From Phallusia fumigata (Eukaryota; Chordata; Ascidiacea; Phlebobranchia; Ascidiidae): a DNA stretch of 64,000 bases. This document shows positions 10,841 through 21,300 of this stretch, one piece after another. The stretch covers positions 35,347-99,346 of the forward strand of contig QXVZ01015760.1 of the NCBI GenBank assembly GCA_008931825.1, written 5' to 3'. A model generated the notes under the pieces. That model searched no databases. It saw nothing but the letters and a program-made list of their open reading frames with translations, and was not told the origin of the DNA. How positions within the stretch are numbered: position 1 is the stretch's first letter; the number at the start of each line of letters is the position of its first letter. The translations under genes were made by a program, and so were the position numbers.

Positions 10841-12440
10841 GGTTGCCGGTCACAAAATTAGTGCAGTGCTTTTCAACGAATTACACCATACAATTTGTTT
10901 CGCGCGATAGATGTGCGTATCTGTATTATGTAGAATGAATACCTCGCTATTTACCTCTTACATAAATTCTGCAGTAGCAATTCTAACTTCTGCATTGTAT
11001 AACATTATTTTTACTTACAAGAAGCTGTTTTTGTATAGTACTTCACTGTTAAACATGTAAATAATGAAGCAAATAGAGTAGTAGCCTATATTGGTAGCTC
11101 TGAACAATACATTTATAGCGTTTTCAGAAAAAAAGATTTTCTTTGCAGTATTTTTGATAAAGAAGTTATTGAGAGATGCACAATTTACAAAAATTGTGCA
11201 TTATAGAAACGCACATCGAAGAAACATTGCTTTTATTCTCCTTTCTTTCAGTGATTGCTGTTTTGCAACTACAACACATAAAAAAGGATTATAAAAGTGT
11301 TGTTTTCTGGCAACGGTATGCTGTAATGGATAAATACACATGCTTATCTTGAGTGTTTTTCATTGATTAGCACGAAAAATATTTCTTTTCGAAAGCAATT
11401 ACCCGATAAAGCAACTCTTAGTTTCGACTGTATGGGAATTCGAGTCTATATTATTCGAAATGCTATGTTGTCCATGTCTAGATACAAGGACAATCCCATC
11501 AGGGTTTTTTAAGATTCAGTTAAGAATCTTTTTGATTGACCAAAGTTAAAGCTGGCCTGTTGAAACCAATGCTAAATATTTGTAAGACAAGTTAAATTTA
11601 GTAACATATAGCGCGAAAAGTGTATTTGTGGTTACATTCAACGGATAGAGTATACTCAAAATAGATGTTACGTGTCTTTGCGTCAGGGCTGGGGCAAAAA
11701 ATACATTGCACAATATGGTAAGGCCATTTTTAAATTGTCAGCAAAAACGCACCAGAGATGTAAAGCAAAAGAAGGCTTTTTGGCATGAACTAAAATTGTC
11801 CCTTTGAACCATCTGAAATCAACGGTTACTGTAAAAAAAGTATCGTTTAAAAAACCTTATTTTTCTGGTAAATTGGGTTAAATGAACTTGTTTGGTATGT
11901 TCAATGCCAGACCATCATTTCTATTGTTCCATTGCGTTTTTGTAGGAATCACCAATCGGTGTCAATTTACTATGGATCCCATATCATGACGTCACATTTG
12001 CTTTGTTGCTGCGTAACAAAGGAGCATTTGTATCGCGTTTTTGACTGGCTAAAGTTCTGAACTGTGTACAAAAACGCTGGCCTATTGCGTTTTGTGGAAG
12101 TGACGTTTATTGTTATACTTGCAGCCTCATTAAAATATGGTAAAATCAGAAAATGGCAGACTTTAAAGTTTGATAAAAGTGCAGCATTAGCTCAAATGAT
12201 TGGCGTAGATTAGCTTATCTAACATTTGTTTGGTAACATTTATACATGCACTTACTGTTATGCTAAGCAAACGAAAAACGTTGTACTTCAGTGGTAACAA
12301 CTGTTTTAAAATGCGGCCCAATGCTTAAATCAAGGTAAAGTTGTGACTTTGGGATGGCATATTTCTGTACCCTCACGCTGACAATCAGCTCAGGCTTATG
12401 GTAAATGTCGGAAGTGGTGCGTTTTACGCGACCAGTTAAC
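10841..12440. other. Spacer between TIL genes A and B
   Basis: AT-rich, with no coding exon that I can support. It should hold the 3' end of gene A. No TIL-like remnants were recognised in it. Confidence 0.45.
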
Positions 12441-12528
12441 TGTTTGATTCTTGCAGCAGTTACGAGTAAACGGGTTGTTTTGTGTTTTTCGTCAAAGCTG
12501 TAGTTACAAAAGCAATGATCGGGCAAAA

Positions 12529-15500
12529 ATGACATCACGCTCGAAGGGACATTTTATCACAGGATTCCTGCTGGTTGGAGTGTACATATCTTTCGCTTCA
12601 CGTGGGTATATATTGTAATTATTTAACGATTAATCATGGGAAAAATTTTTTTTAGATTTTTCGAAAATTGACTGCAGTATACCTATGACTTTTGTCTGAG
12701 AAATGCCCCTGTCGTGCATGGGTTTGACTAAAAGCCTGACTGCCCTGACTTTGATAGCAGTGTTTCAAAAAAAATTTTGTTGTGCTTGTCGGTGGGAAAA
12801 GTGCTTGTCGGTGGGAAAATGGCGTATTGAGTCAATGGAAAATTATTGCAGTAGTCAGGCTTTTTCCCACCGACAATCACAAAAGTCAGGCCTGATCAGA
12901 ACAAAAATATTTTGTGAAACACTGTTATATCAAAAGTCACAGGGGCCAGTCAGCCCAGTCAGCCCAGTCAGGCTTTTAGTCAAACCCGTCGTGCATATCA
13001 GCTCGGTAGCCAGTGGTTCTTCACCTTTTTTCCTCATTACCAATTTCTGACTTGCTAGGTTTTGCCTTACTTAATCTAAAATAGTATTATTTTCGACTTT
13101 CAGGTTCAGCTAATTACCCACCTCTGGTTAGAATACCCATTGTGCATTTATGCTCCTTTACAACGTCACAGTAGAAATTATCATGTTCGAAAATCTGTCC
13201 TGGCGCAAAACACAGGTTGAGGTGTGCCGCCAAATTTTGAAAGTTTAAAAGCGTGACGTCAGTAATAAAGGCTGCGGAGCATTGATCTACACCCGTAGGT
13301 TAAGAACTACTATTATGTTCCATAGACGGAGCTAATTCGCTAAATGACACAATGAACGAGGTGCATATGTATGTCTTGTAAAAACCTCTTGCCACGATCA
13401 GCAAATAGCATTGATTGTAAAACTTTTCCACAATTGTAAAAAGCGGTCGACAAAGTCTGGCCTGTCAATTTGACACGGGTGATATATAATTTGAGCTTGA
13501 TAGGAAATCCATGCGAGGCACCTAAAGTGTTTACGAGATGTGGATCTGCTTGCCCATCCAGATGCGACGATTTTGTCCCAATATGCATCACGGTGTGTGT
13601 GGAAAGATGTGCCTGTCCCGACGGTATGGTGGAAGCAGGTCCGGCAAACTCGACATGTGTTCCTGTCGCAAAATGCCCAAGTAAGAAAAACATGGCTTGT
13701 CTGAAAATTGTTGCTTTAGTCCTAGTTTGTAGGTTTTTTTCAGTTTTTACGTGAAATTCTGATCAAGTTGTGATTATGATAAAGTATTTACAAGAAAAGG
13801 TTGCTCGAATTTGTAACCAGGCGTCTTATTTCTTTTTTTGAACAATTTTCTGCAACAACATAAGTACGTTTTCGTATTTGAGCAAGAGCATGTTACACAG
13901 TTTGCGTTTGTCCTACTCTGCAAACAGTTTATTGTTGACGAAGCTCAACAACAGTTTTGCAGCGGAGTCCAAGCAACAGTCCGACGATCAACAAACGTGT
14001 TGTGTCTTTTTAACGTGCAATACAACTTTTCAACTCCACTTCTAGATCGATGCGAGGCGCCTAAAGTCTTCACGAAATGTGGTTCTGCTTGCCCATCCAC
14101 TTGCGACAATTTTGTTCCGAATTGCATCGCAGTGTGTATGGAAAGATGTGCTTGTCCCGACGGCATGGTTGAAGCAAATCCTGCAAATTCGACATGCATT
14201 CCTGTCGCTGAATGCCCAAGTAGGGAAAAATGCCTTAAGTAAAATGAAAATTCTTATGTCAAGTTTTCTTTATTGAGCATGCGATTTATTAACAGCTTGT
14301 ATTCTTACGCAAACTTTGTAAACACTCTAACACTGTGGAGGCAGTGCAAAATAGGCTAGTAAAATTCTTGCAGCAGTTAAGAATAAACAGGTTATTTTGT
14401 GTTTTTCGTCACAGCAATAGTCGCAATAGCAATGATCGACCAAAAATGACATCACGCTCAAAGTATTCCTTATTACAGGATTTCTGCTTGTTGGAATGTA
14501 TACATATCTTTTGCTTCACGTGGGTGTATCGTGTGACAAATGCCCCTGCCGTGCATATCAGCTCGATAGTCAATTGGTGTTTAACTTTTTTTCCTCATTA
14601 CCCATTTATGTTCAGACCGAAACTTTCATAACTTCAATATAAAACAGTATTATTTCCAACTATCAAGTTCAGCTAATTACCCACCTGCTACTCGCCATTA
14701 TCCAGACCCATTGGTTAAGAACCACTGGTTTGTAATATATACGGAGCCAATTTGCAAAAAATGACACACTGCACGAGATATATATGTATTTTTTGTAAGA
14801 GTGGTTTCAAGTGGGGGTTTTTCGTTTTTTAATACACTTGTTTATTGATATTAACCGTTGTAATAAAGTGGCAAAGAATGCGTTCTGCTGAAGGTCTTGA
14901 GTTCCCGTGTAAAACTAGCTGTTAGAATCCCTCGCCCATTTGCGCTGCGGTTTGCGTGGAAAAATGTGTTGTATATTAACATCCGGTTGCTCAGGTAAAT
15001 TTAATAAACACCAGGCACTGCACGCACATTGTTTTTCCGGTGACATTGTTTTCAACCATGCAAAATGTTAAAAGAAGCTTGTGCCCGAATCTGTTGAAGC
15101 CGGTTCAGTGCATTGCTAATTTTTAGCTGTAGTTGTACGAATAATTACTGGTGCATGGGCCTCATACCTATATGTATCATACCTTACCATTATACAAAGT
15201 AACAAGATAAAATTTAATGCTTAAAGATGGCTTCATATTGAACGCTAAACCATGGCCTTTGACTATTAAAGAAAATTTCTGTAGAAAATCTCTTCTGAAT
15301 TGATACCAATATATAGGAGCGGTGTGTCCAAACAACGGGACCATGACCAACTGTTTACTGGCACCGTGTTCTAAGGCCTCCTGCCCTTTTTTTCCCGTCG
15401 GCAGTGTGTATTGATGACTATTGTGACGGTTGCTTTGCTCGATACTTTTCTGACGGAAAGGAGGTTGCCGCAAAATGTAAGCTTGACGAAAACACGTATT

Positions 15501-15674
15501 TCCAGCACACGTATATTATGGCCATTTTACAAATGTATATCTGTTCCTTCTTAGCGGAAACTCCAACATTTTTTTGCAGGTAGTGGCACCGCGCCTTTGA
15601 GCAATCGGCCAATGCTGTATATGATCTTGTTCACTGTATTGAAACATTGGTGGAATGCTCTGTTACAACTTTAA
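12529..15674 (+). CDS. TIL gene B: two-TIL-domain paralogue with hydrophobic tail (model)
   Basis: The model joins 12529-12601 (signal peptide MTSRSKGHFITGFLLVGVYI), 13504-13680 (TIL), 14046-14219 (TIL) and 15580-15674 (tail), all phase 1, giving 172 aa. An acceptor-like CAG ends at 12456 in the 5' UTR. The tail exon is 95 nt including the stop, the same length and phase as the last exon of gene A, but encodes a small-residue segment (SSGTAPLSN) and a hydrophobic end (PMLYMILFTVLKHWWNALLQ), which could be a GPI-attachment signal or a membrane span. Both TIL exons are open and keep ten cysteines. Between 14,219 and 15,580 lie broken exons of a third copy, so the tail could belong to that copy instead. 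The 5' three exons are better supported than the last junction. Confidence 0.55.
12720..12987. mobile_element. Foldback MITE with 9-bp target duplication, Mutator-like
   Basis: Perfect terminal inverted repeats of 23 bp start GGGTTTGACTAAAAGCCTGA. They are flanked by an exact 9-bp direct duplication, gtcgtgcat, at 12711-12719 and 12988-12996. The interior has two direct copies of CTTGTCGGTGGGAAAA and an inverted copy, so the element folds extensively. It is 268 bp with no transposase. A 9-bp duplication is characteristic of Mutator-like elements. The paralogous sequence at 14,548-14,556 carries the uninterrupted target. The element lies in the first intron of TIL gene B. Confidence 0.85.
13012..13311. 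mobile_element. Old hAT-like MITE, copy 1 (limits approximate)
   Basis: The left end CAGTGGTTCTTCACC and a right end GGTTAAGAACTACT are imperfect inverted repeats of the CAGTGGTTCTTAACC type common in hAT elements. No clean duplication flanks it. A shorter paralogous copy lies at 14,568-14,728, inside the same segmental duplication. Confidence 0.5.
13370..14380 (+). repeat. Segmental duplication of gene A exons 5-6 and their introns
   Basis: About 13,370-14,380 aligns collinearly with 9,290-10,220. Shared blocks include the AAAACTTTTCCACAATTG segment before the first exon, the AACGTGCAATACAACTTTTC segment before the second, and the AGGCAGTGCAAAATAGGCT segment after it. Both TIL exons of gene B were therefore copied from exons 5 and 6 of gene A with their introns. 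The first exon has since been partly overwritten by exon-6-type sequence. Confidence 0.8.
14446..14519 (+). pseudogene. Frameshifted signal-peptide exon of a third TIL copy
   Basis: The sequence is clearly paralogous to 12529-12601 (starts MTSRSK) but is 74 nt instead of 73, with a 1-nt loss after the sixth codon and a 2-nt gain later. The hydrophobic core is now out of frame. The acceptor upstream (TTCTTGCAG ending 14373) and the GTGGGT donor are still present. Confidence 0.7.
14568..14728. mobile_element. Old hAT-like MITE, internally deleted copy 2 (limits approximate)
   Basis: Starts CAATTGGTGTTTAAC and ends GGTTAAGAACCACTGG. It aligns with the element at 13,012-13,311 apart from an internal deletion of about 150 bp, so it predates the local duplication. 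Confidence 0.5.
14920..14994 (+). pseudogene. Degenerate TIL exon
   Basis: One frame reads PICAAVCVEKCV, matching the middle of a TIL domain (PICITVCVERCA in gene A). It then meets a TAA three codons later. The first half of the domain is missing, as if deleted between the acceptor and the PIC motif. The sequence TGCTCAG/GTAAAT at the end resembles the normal exon end and donor. Confidence 0.6.
15317..15476 (+). pseudogene. Frameshifted paralogue of the YCGGC-module exon
   Basis: The exon has intact borders (ATATAG/GAGCGG and AAAAT/GTAAGC) but is 160 nt where exon 3 of gene A is 159. The extra base is in the T7 run at 15387-15393. Before it the frame reads VCPNNGTMTNCLLAPCSKAS; after it a shifted frame reads CIDDYCDGCFARYFSDGKEV. 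The module is otherwise well preserved, so the break is recent or a homopolymer sequencing error. Confidence 0.7.
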
Positions 15675-18380
15675 CATCAAAACGGAGCACGAAGAACTTT
15701 TTATGTGTGTCACATGTTGACAAAATAGGAATATTCTGTTGATTGAAAGTAAAACGTTTAACCGCATTTGCTAACAATCTTCAGAACTTGCGAATCCGCA
15801 ATTCAAGGTAAATGAAGATACTTTCACACTTCTATTTCTCTTCCAAATCACACCCAAGTTTTAACTATTTGCGGGGCAATAATCAACGTCTGATCCTTAT
15901 ATACCCCTTGGGTCTTATGGGCCCATTATCCCCCCAAAAGGAAAACATTTTAATGATATGGTTGGTTAAGTGAAATGCTCTTGGATCGCTTTAAAAGCTC
16001 TGCAGATTAAAGTAAATAGCTTGGTACAGATGTTCAGCTGAAATTGGCAATGGGTAATTTAGTCCAAGGCGCTCCAGGTAATTCAAGGCAAGTTCAACAT
16101 TCCACTGCATAAATATTTTTTTCTGGTCAACAAATACAATGTTCGTCACGTGTGCGCGTGCTTTATTCGCAAACTCAAACTGTCGCAAACAAATGCCAGA
16201 AATAGCGGGTCAGCACGGGCGGCTTTGGTATCGGTTTTTGTGTTGGTTGGGTCGCCAAGAGCGGGTGAACAAAACGACTGACTGTAAATTAGACAAATAT
16301 AAGCCTTCCGCACACACAAAAAAACAAACACACACACACACGGTAAACCGGGGTTTCTTCTGGGTACACATAAACAATGACTTCGGGGGCTACGAGGACA
16401 GGGAATCTTGGCGGCCACAACGGAAACGTGCTGCTGTTTCAACTGATTCGAGTGAAACGAAAAAAACACACATAAGAACACAAGATTCACGACCCGTTTT
16501 GAGGTAGCGTGGCAAAATAGGATTTCGAGGCGCCAATATAAGACGTGGATAGCCACGCAGGGCCAAAGCGGAATAACAATATTAATAATATAGTTGAGGT
16601 ATTGTTGGTGGGAGCGATAAATTAGTCAAACGCTAGCGCAGAAGCAGACGGCTGATTGGTTACGCGCGAACACAGAGGGAGGATATAACACAAACATACA
16701 AACAATATAATAATAGGCGGTACGAGGACGATCAGTAAACCTGAGCTTGTCGGACACACAGGCTGGGTATTCGCGACTAATGAAGACACTTATAGGCGCT
16801 TTTTTATCTGGGCTGGTAATTCAAGGTGTTGGAAACTTGCAGTGTTTTGAACATCGCAATAATATGTAAAGTTTGGTCACATTTTTTTCGAGTAGATCAT
16901 TGCAAATGGATAGAGGTGCCCAAAAGGAAGAAATAGCTTTTTGCTCTGCAACAAAAACTTGAACCTTACAGAAAGAGGCGGCCAGCTGAGGCTTAGGCGT
17001 GAAGAGATTGAGGTTTTCACAGAAGGGTTTGGAATTTAGAAAGTCGGCGTTCGGATTTTTCGCCAACGTGAAGAGGTCAGAACAACGTCAGCAAGGCAGG
17101 GCTACTGGAAGGCTAATTTAACGGGTTTCAACGTGAGTTGGTCATTGAAGAACACATAGCTCACCGCAAGCGGCACTTGGGAAAGGCAACAACAAAAGCG
17201 AACTGAACAAAAAAATCAAACTGCTGATTTTCTTCATGGGAATCGGCACGGGGTGATTATCGCGCTGAATCAAATGGAATTACATGGACAAGGCTGGGAT
17301 CAGCACGAAGCGAGAAAAAAAGTGGCGCTTTCCAAACAAGCAAAGTACGTCATCTATACCATACGGACTCTCACGTCAACACTTATCGGATGCGAGCGCG
17401 AATAACACACGGTGCACAAAAGAAGTCGGAATATCGCGGAGTTATAGGCCACGGCTACTTTGACATAGTCCACAACACAGCGCCGGATAATTAGTGGCGT
17501 CGGCGGCGGAATCTTCAGACGGCATATTATAGTTTGTATATGTACAGGGAGAGGCCGTATACGACCAGCTAAAGGAAGTCAATCGATTCGCAAGAAAATT
17601 CTTACACACCGTAACCCCTGAGTGAAGACGCGGCGCGAAACAAACAAAAAAACATGACTTTATACACGACATCGGCTCTTGCTGGTGAGGTTCAGAGACG
17701 GACGTAATGTGGAGCGTGTGAAGAAGTTGCGTGACACAGTATTGACTCCTTTACCTGAAGAATAGACGTGGAAATGCGCTGATAAATAAACGAGCAGGTT
17801 GAAATCTGCGCCTTGCTCGGTCTCCGTACAAACGATTGTCCTTAAGTTTACAAAAGGAACATACCGGTCCAGTCTTTACCAACTTGCGTTTCTACGTTCA
17901 AAAAGCAACGCAAAAATGCGTATCAGGTATATATTTGTATATACGCGCACTAAGGCTTTTGGTAAGAGGTTGTGCGGTTAGTTAGGGCGGGCGAGGCACA
18001 TGGCGGCTGAGAGGTAGACGTCTTTGTTTGCTGTCACAGTAACGGGAGCGGGCCGCACAGGCTTGTCGAGGATACCGTCACCAAAAATAACGTAGAAAAA
18101 GAAGCATGCGGTTGTTTTTCGGAGGTACGGTTGATGCTGCTATGGCTGCGGCTTGCTGATTTGCTCTTTAGAGGTTAAGTGATTGAAAAGAAATATGTTG
18201 ACGGTGAGTGCGAGCGTCGCTCGGTTAAGGTAGGATGCTTGCATATGAAAGCGTCAACGCACGCATAGACGATCGGGTGACCGTCTGCGCGAGAGCTGCT
18301 GTATGTTCCAAGCGACTGAGTGCAAAGACAGGAAACTTTTATGCAGTATTTACTCGCGTTAAGAGGGCCTCACGCCGCCT
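15675..18380. other. Intergenic region between the TIL cluster and NR6A1
   Basis: No supported coding exon. CpG content rises from about 16 kb. A short CA-rich run lies at 16,313-16,342. The right end would contain the 3' UTR of the minus-strand nuclear receptor gene. Confidence 0.45.
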
Positions 18381-21300
18381 TTATGTGGACTCCGAGGTGC
18401 TGTCACGGCTGCTGCGCCCGTGACTGGATCGAGGCGAGCCCAAAGTAACGATCTGCCCACTGGAGGCAGTAGAGGTAGTCGATGGCGGTCCAATCGATCC
18501 GCTGCTGCCGTGGTGGCGCCCGAGGACAGCGTGGTCGTGCTGACGATGCGTTAGATCAAGCATGGTGACGGCGGCGGCCATTTTATCGTCTTCGCGTATT
18601 GCGCCCATTCGTTGTGTCTGAGGTGGTGATGATGTTGGCGAGGGTGGAGGCGATGACGTGATGATCTGAGTTGCTGCGATCTGTGTGGACTGCACCTTTT
18701 GCAGCTTGCAAGTGTGCAAAATGGCCTGCGATAAAAATATATTCAATGTTATGTTTTGTTCGTTTTGGAGTGATCACCCTGTGCCATTGACCAGTATGTC
18801 TCATGTTTTTAATGCTTTCTCCTCCGCCACTTTTGAATTGTTTTTACTAAAGAAGTAGGTATATTACCTTAAACAGCAGCGGCAACTTCGCCACATCTGT
18901 GTTCAGCATCTTTCCAGCAACGAAACGGATCTCCGGCAAACAAAGCATGAGATCGCGGAAGCGTTGTGCTCCGTTTGCCGCAGCGTTGCCATTCAACCCC
19001 CGACGTTCGACTGATCTCTCCATCGCTCGCATCTCGGTAAAACGCTGACACGCGTACCAGTATCGCTTGTTGATGTCCTCTACGCGATCCACCTCTTCGA
19101 GTCCTTTAATATCTGTTGAGTACAACGAAAATTAAAACTTAATGTTTGTTTGGGTATTTGGTGGCGAACTGGTGTTTTGAACAGGAGTAAATCACAAGTT
19201 GCAAAAAAGTCAGTCCTGAACGTGTTTCGATATAAACTCGATACATAAGTGCTGAACCGGCTCAAATTCGCACATATGCCAACCTATGAAAATGACCCAA
19301 GAGCTAAAATGTGCAAAGTATCAGGCGCAAATTTATCAAAGTTTATTCAGGTAACATTTCTCTCATACCGCAACATGGTTTAACCTCAAGATATTTTATT
19401 TTTTGCGGCGCCCCTATTTGCATACTCGAAAAACAATACTAAGTTTACACAGTTGTATGGTTGAGACTATTTTCGGAAACGTTATTGACCATACCTCGAC
19501 TGCAAAATAGTAAACAACGTGTCAATGCGCGTAGGCCGACTGCACGTTGTGCACAAAGGCCTAGACACGAAAAATGCAAATTTACTAACATATTTCGAAA
19601 AGTAACATGAGGTCACCTTGCTCACGAAAGAGATATTTAACCTAGATACCACCCGTTCCCGGTTCTAGGAAATGCATTTGACTTTAATTTCCATACTGCC
19701 GAGGAAAGTTTGTTTTGACATTTTCACTTCACAAAGTCAGGCAGACATTTTCCTATTAACGTAAGCATGACACCACTGCGCAACACATGTGCCCTTTTCG
19801 TGCTGATTTGGCGACAGCACGACATCACTGAATGGCGACAGATTTTTTTTGAAAACAACTAACAACAGATTAGCTTGAAAGTCAATTAAGATGTGCCCAT
19901 AAAATTAGCTTAACCGAGAGAAGCGCAAGTATTGGTTTCGGAGGTAACCGCTATTAGCCAATATACTGTCCTAACATACTGGAGGTGATATGCGGTAAGA
20001 AGCGTGCGCTTGCAGTACTGTAATATTACAAGAGTGCATTGGAGTTGCGATGACAACAGGAAAGGTTGGCGCTCTTCACAGGTGACATACCTCCTACGCC
20101 GCTCTTGAAACATTCACGAACCTGGCTTAGTCGTCGTTGTTGCGAAGCCTTGCACTTACAGTCTCTTGGCAAGCTTAACGGGGATGGCGTGGGCCAAGTT
20201 TTATGTTATTCAGCGCCAAACTAGTGTCCGTCAAAAGTGCACCTATGATATGACTAGCGAGTCGTGCGAAAGCATCCCTTTGGCTCACGTCACGTCAGAT
20301 GTGTACTGCGCCATGCGATAGTTTAACTTAAACTACACGGGATTTTGAGTCGGCTATATTTAAATTAGGACCATTTTAATTTTCCCGTTAGTTTATCCCG
20401 AAACGGCGAGTGGGTAAGACCACGGCGACGCCCCTTCGCGGAAAGCATGAGTCGCCAGTGATGGACAGAGCACGCGATCGAGACAGAACATGAGAGGCGT
20501 CACTGCCCGCTGACCACTGGCCGTTGGAATATGTCGCCTTGCTGCAAGGCCAGAGCGCATATTGGACCAGGGCCACCATGTCGCAGCATGAAATTTCTCG
20601 GAAAGCGACGCGACGTCACAAATCGGATTTTTTTCATCATAATCGAATGGGGGCTGTAGCGTTCCAGGAAGGACGGATCGGAATACACGCGCCCGTATAA
20701 GGAAGGCGTGCTACGGTGGCCAATGCGAACGATAACTAAACTCTGGATGTGGCGCGGTGAGTAAAGGTGCGCCGCACACGGGTTGACCTCAGCGAAACTG
20801 CGAATTCATAGGAATCCGAAAACAAACTTGCCAAAGGTATTTTACATCCCTCAAAAAACATCGCAATGCCAATGTTTCCAACGATTCACATTCAAAATAT
20901 AACGCCCTACTATAACGTTTGGATTTAGATTTCCGAAGCATCGCACAGCCAGTTGCAATTAATCAGCGAAGCATGTTTAAAGTCACCAAAGCCGGGCTTG
21001 CGTATTCGTGCATGTGAACATGCCTATATTCGTGCGAAACTGCAACATCATAGGCGATTTACGACAATCTAAGATCGTGTGTACAAGTCAGCAGCTCTGC
21101 TAAATGGCACGGAAATGCGACTGCGTGACAGATCGAAATACCATGCGTTATTTGGGGCGGGGAGGGCTTCGTGACCGACGTGGCCGAGATCAGACGGAGC
21201 TGCGTGACTCGGCAAGTCTTGGTCTTTACCGCCACAAGGAAGACAAAACCGAAAGACCCGATTGCGACTAATATGGAATCGACAACTTGGACTGTAATTG

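Larger units (their letters stand above)
14360..14820 (+). repeat. Second tandem copy of the gene B 5' region
   Basis: This aligns with 12,440-13,390: the acceptor TTCTTGCAG, the signal-peptide exon, the empty MITE target, the hAT-like MITE and its right flank. It is shorter because the 268-bp MITE is absent and about 150 bp is deleted within the hAT-like element. Confidence 0.75.

Noticed and set aside
16146-16556. 136-codon minus-strand frame, Val/Phe/Cys-rich
   Set aside because: Produced mainly by translation through a CA/GT simple repeat; no supporting splice sites or motif.
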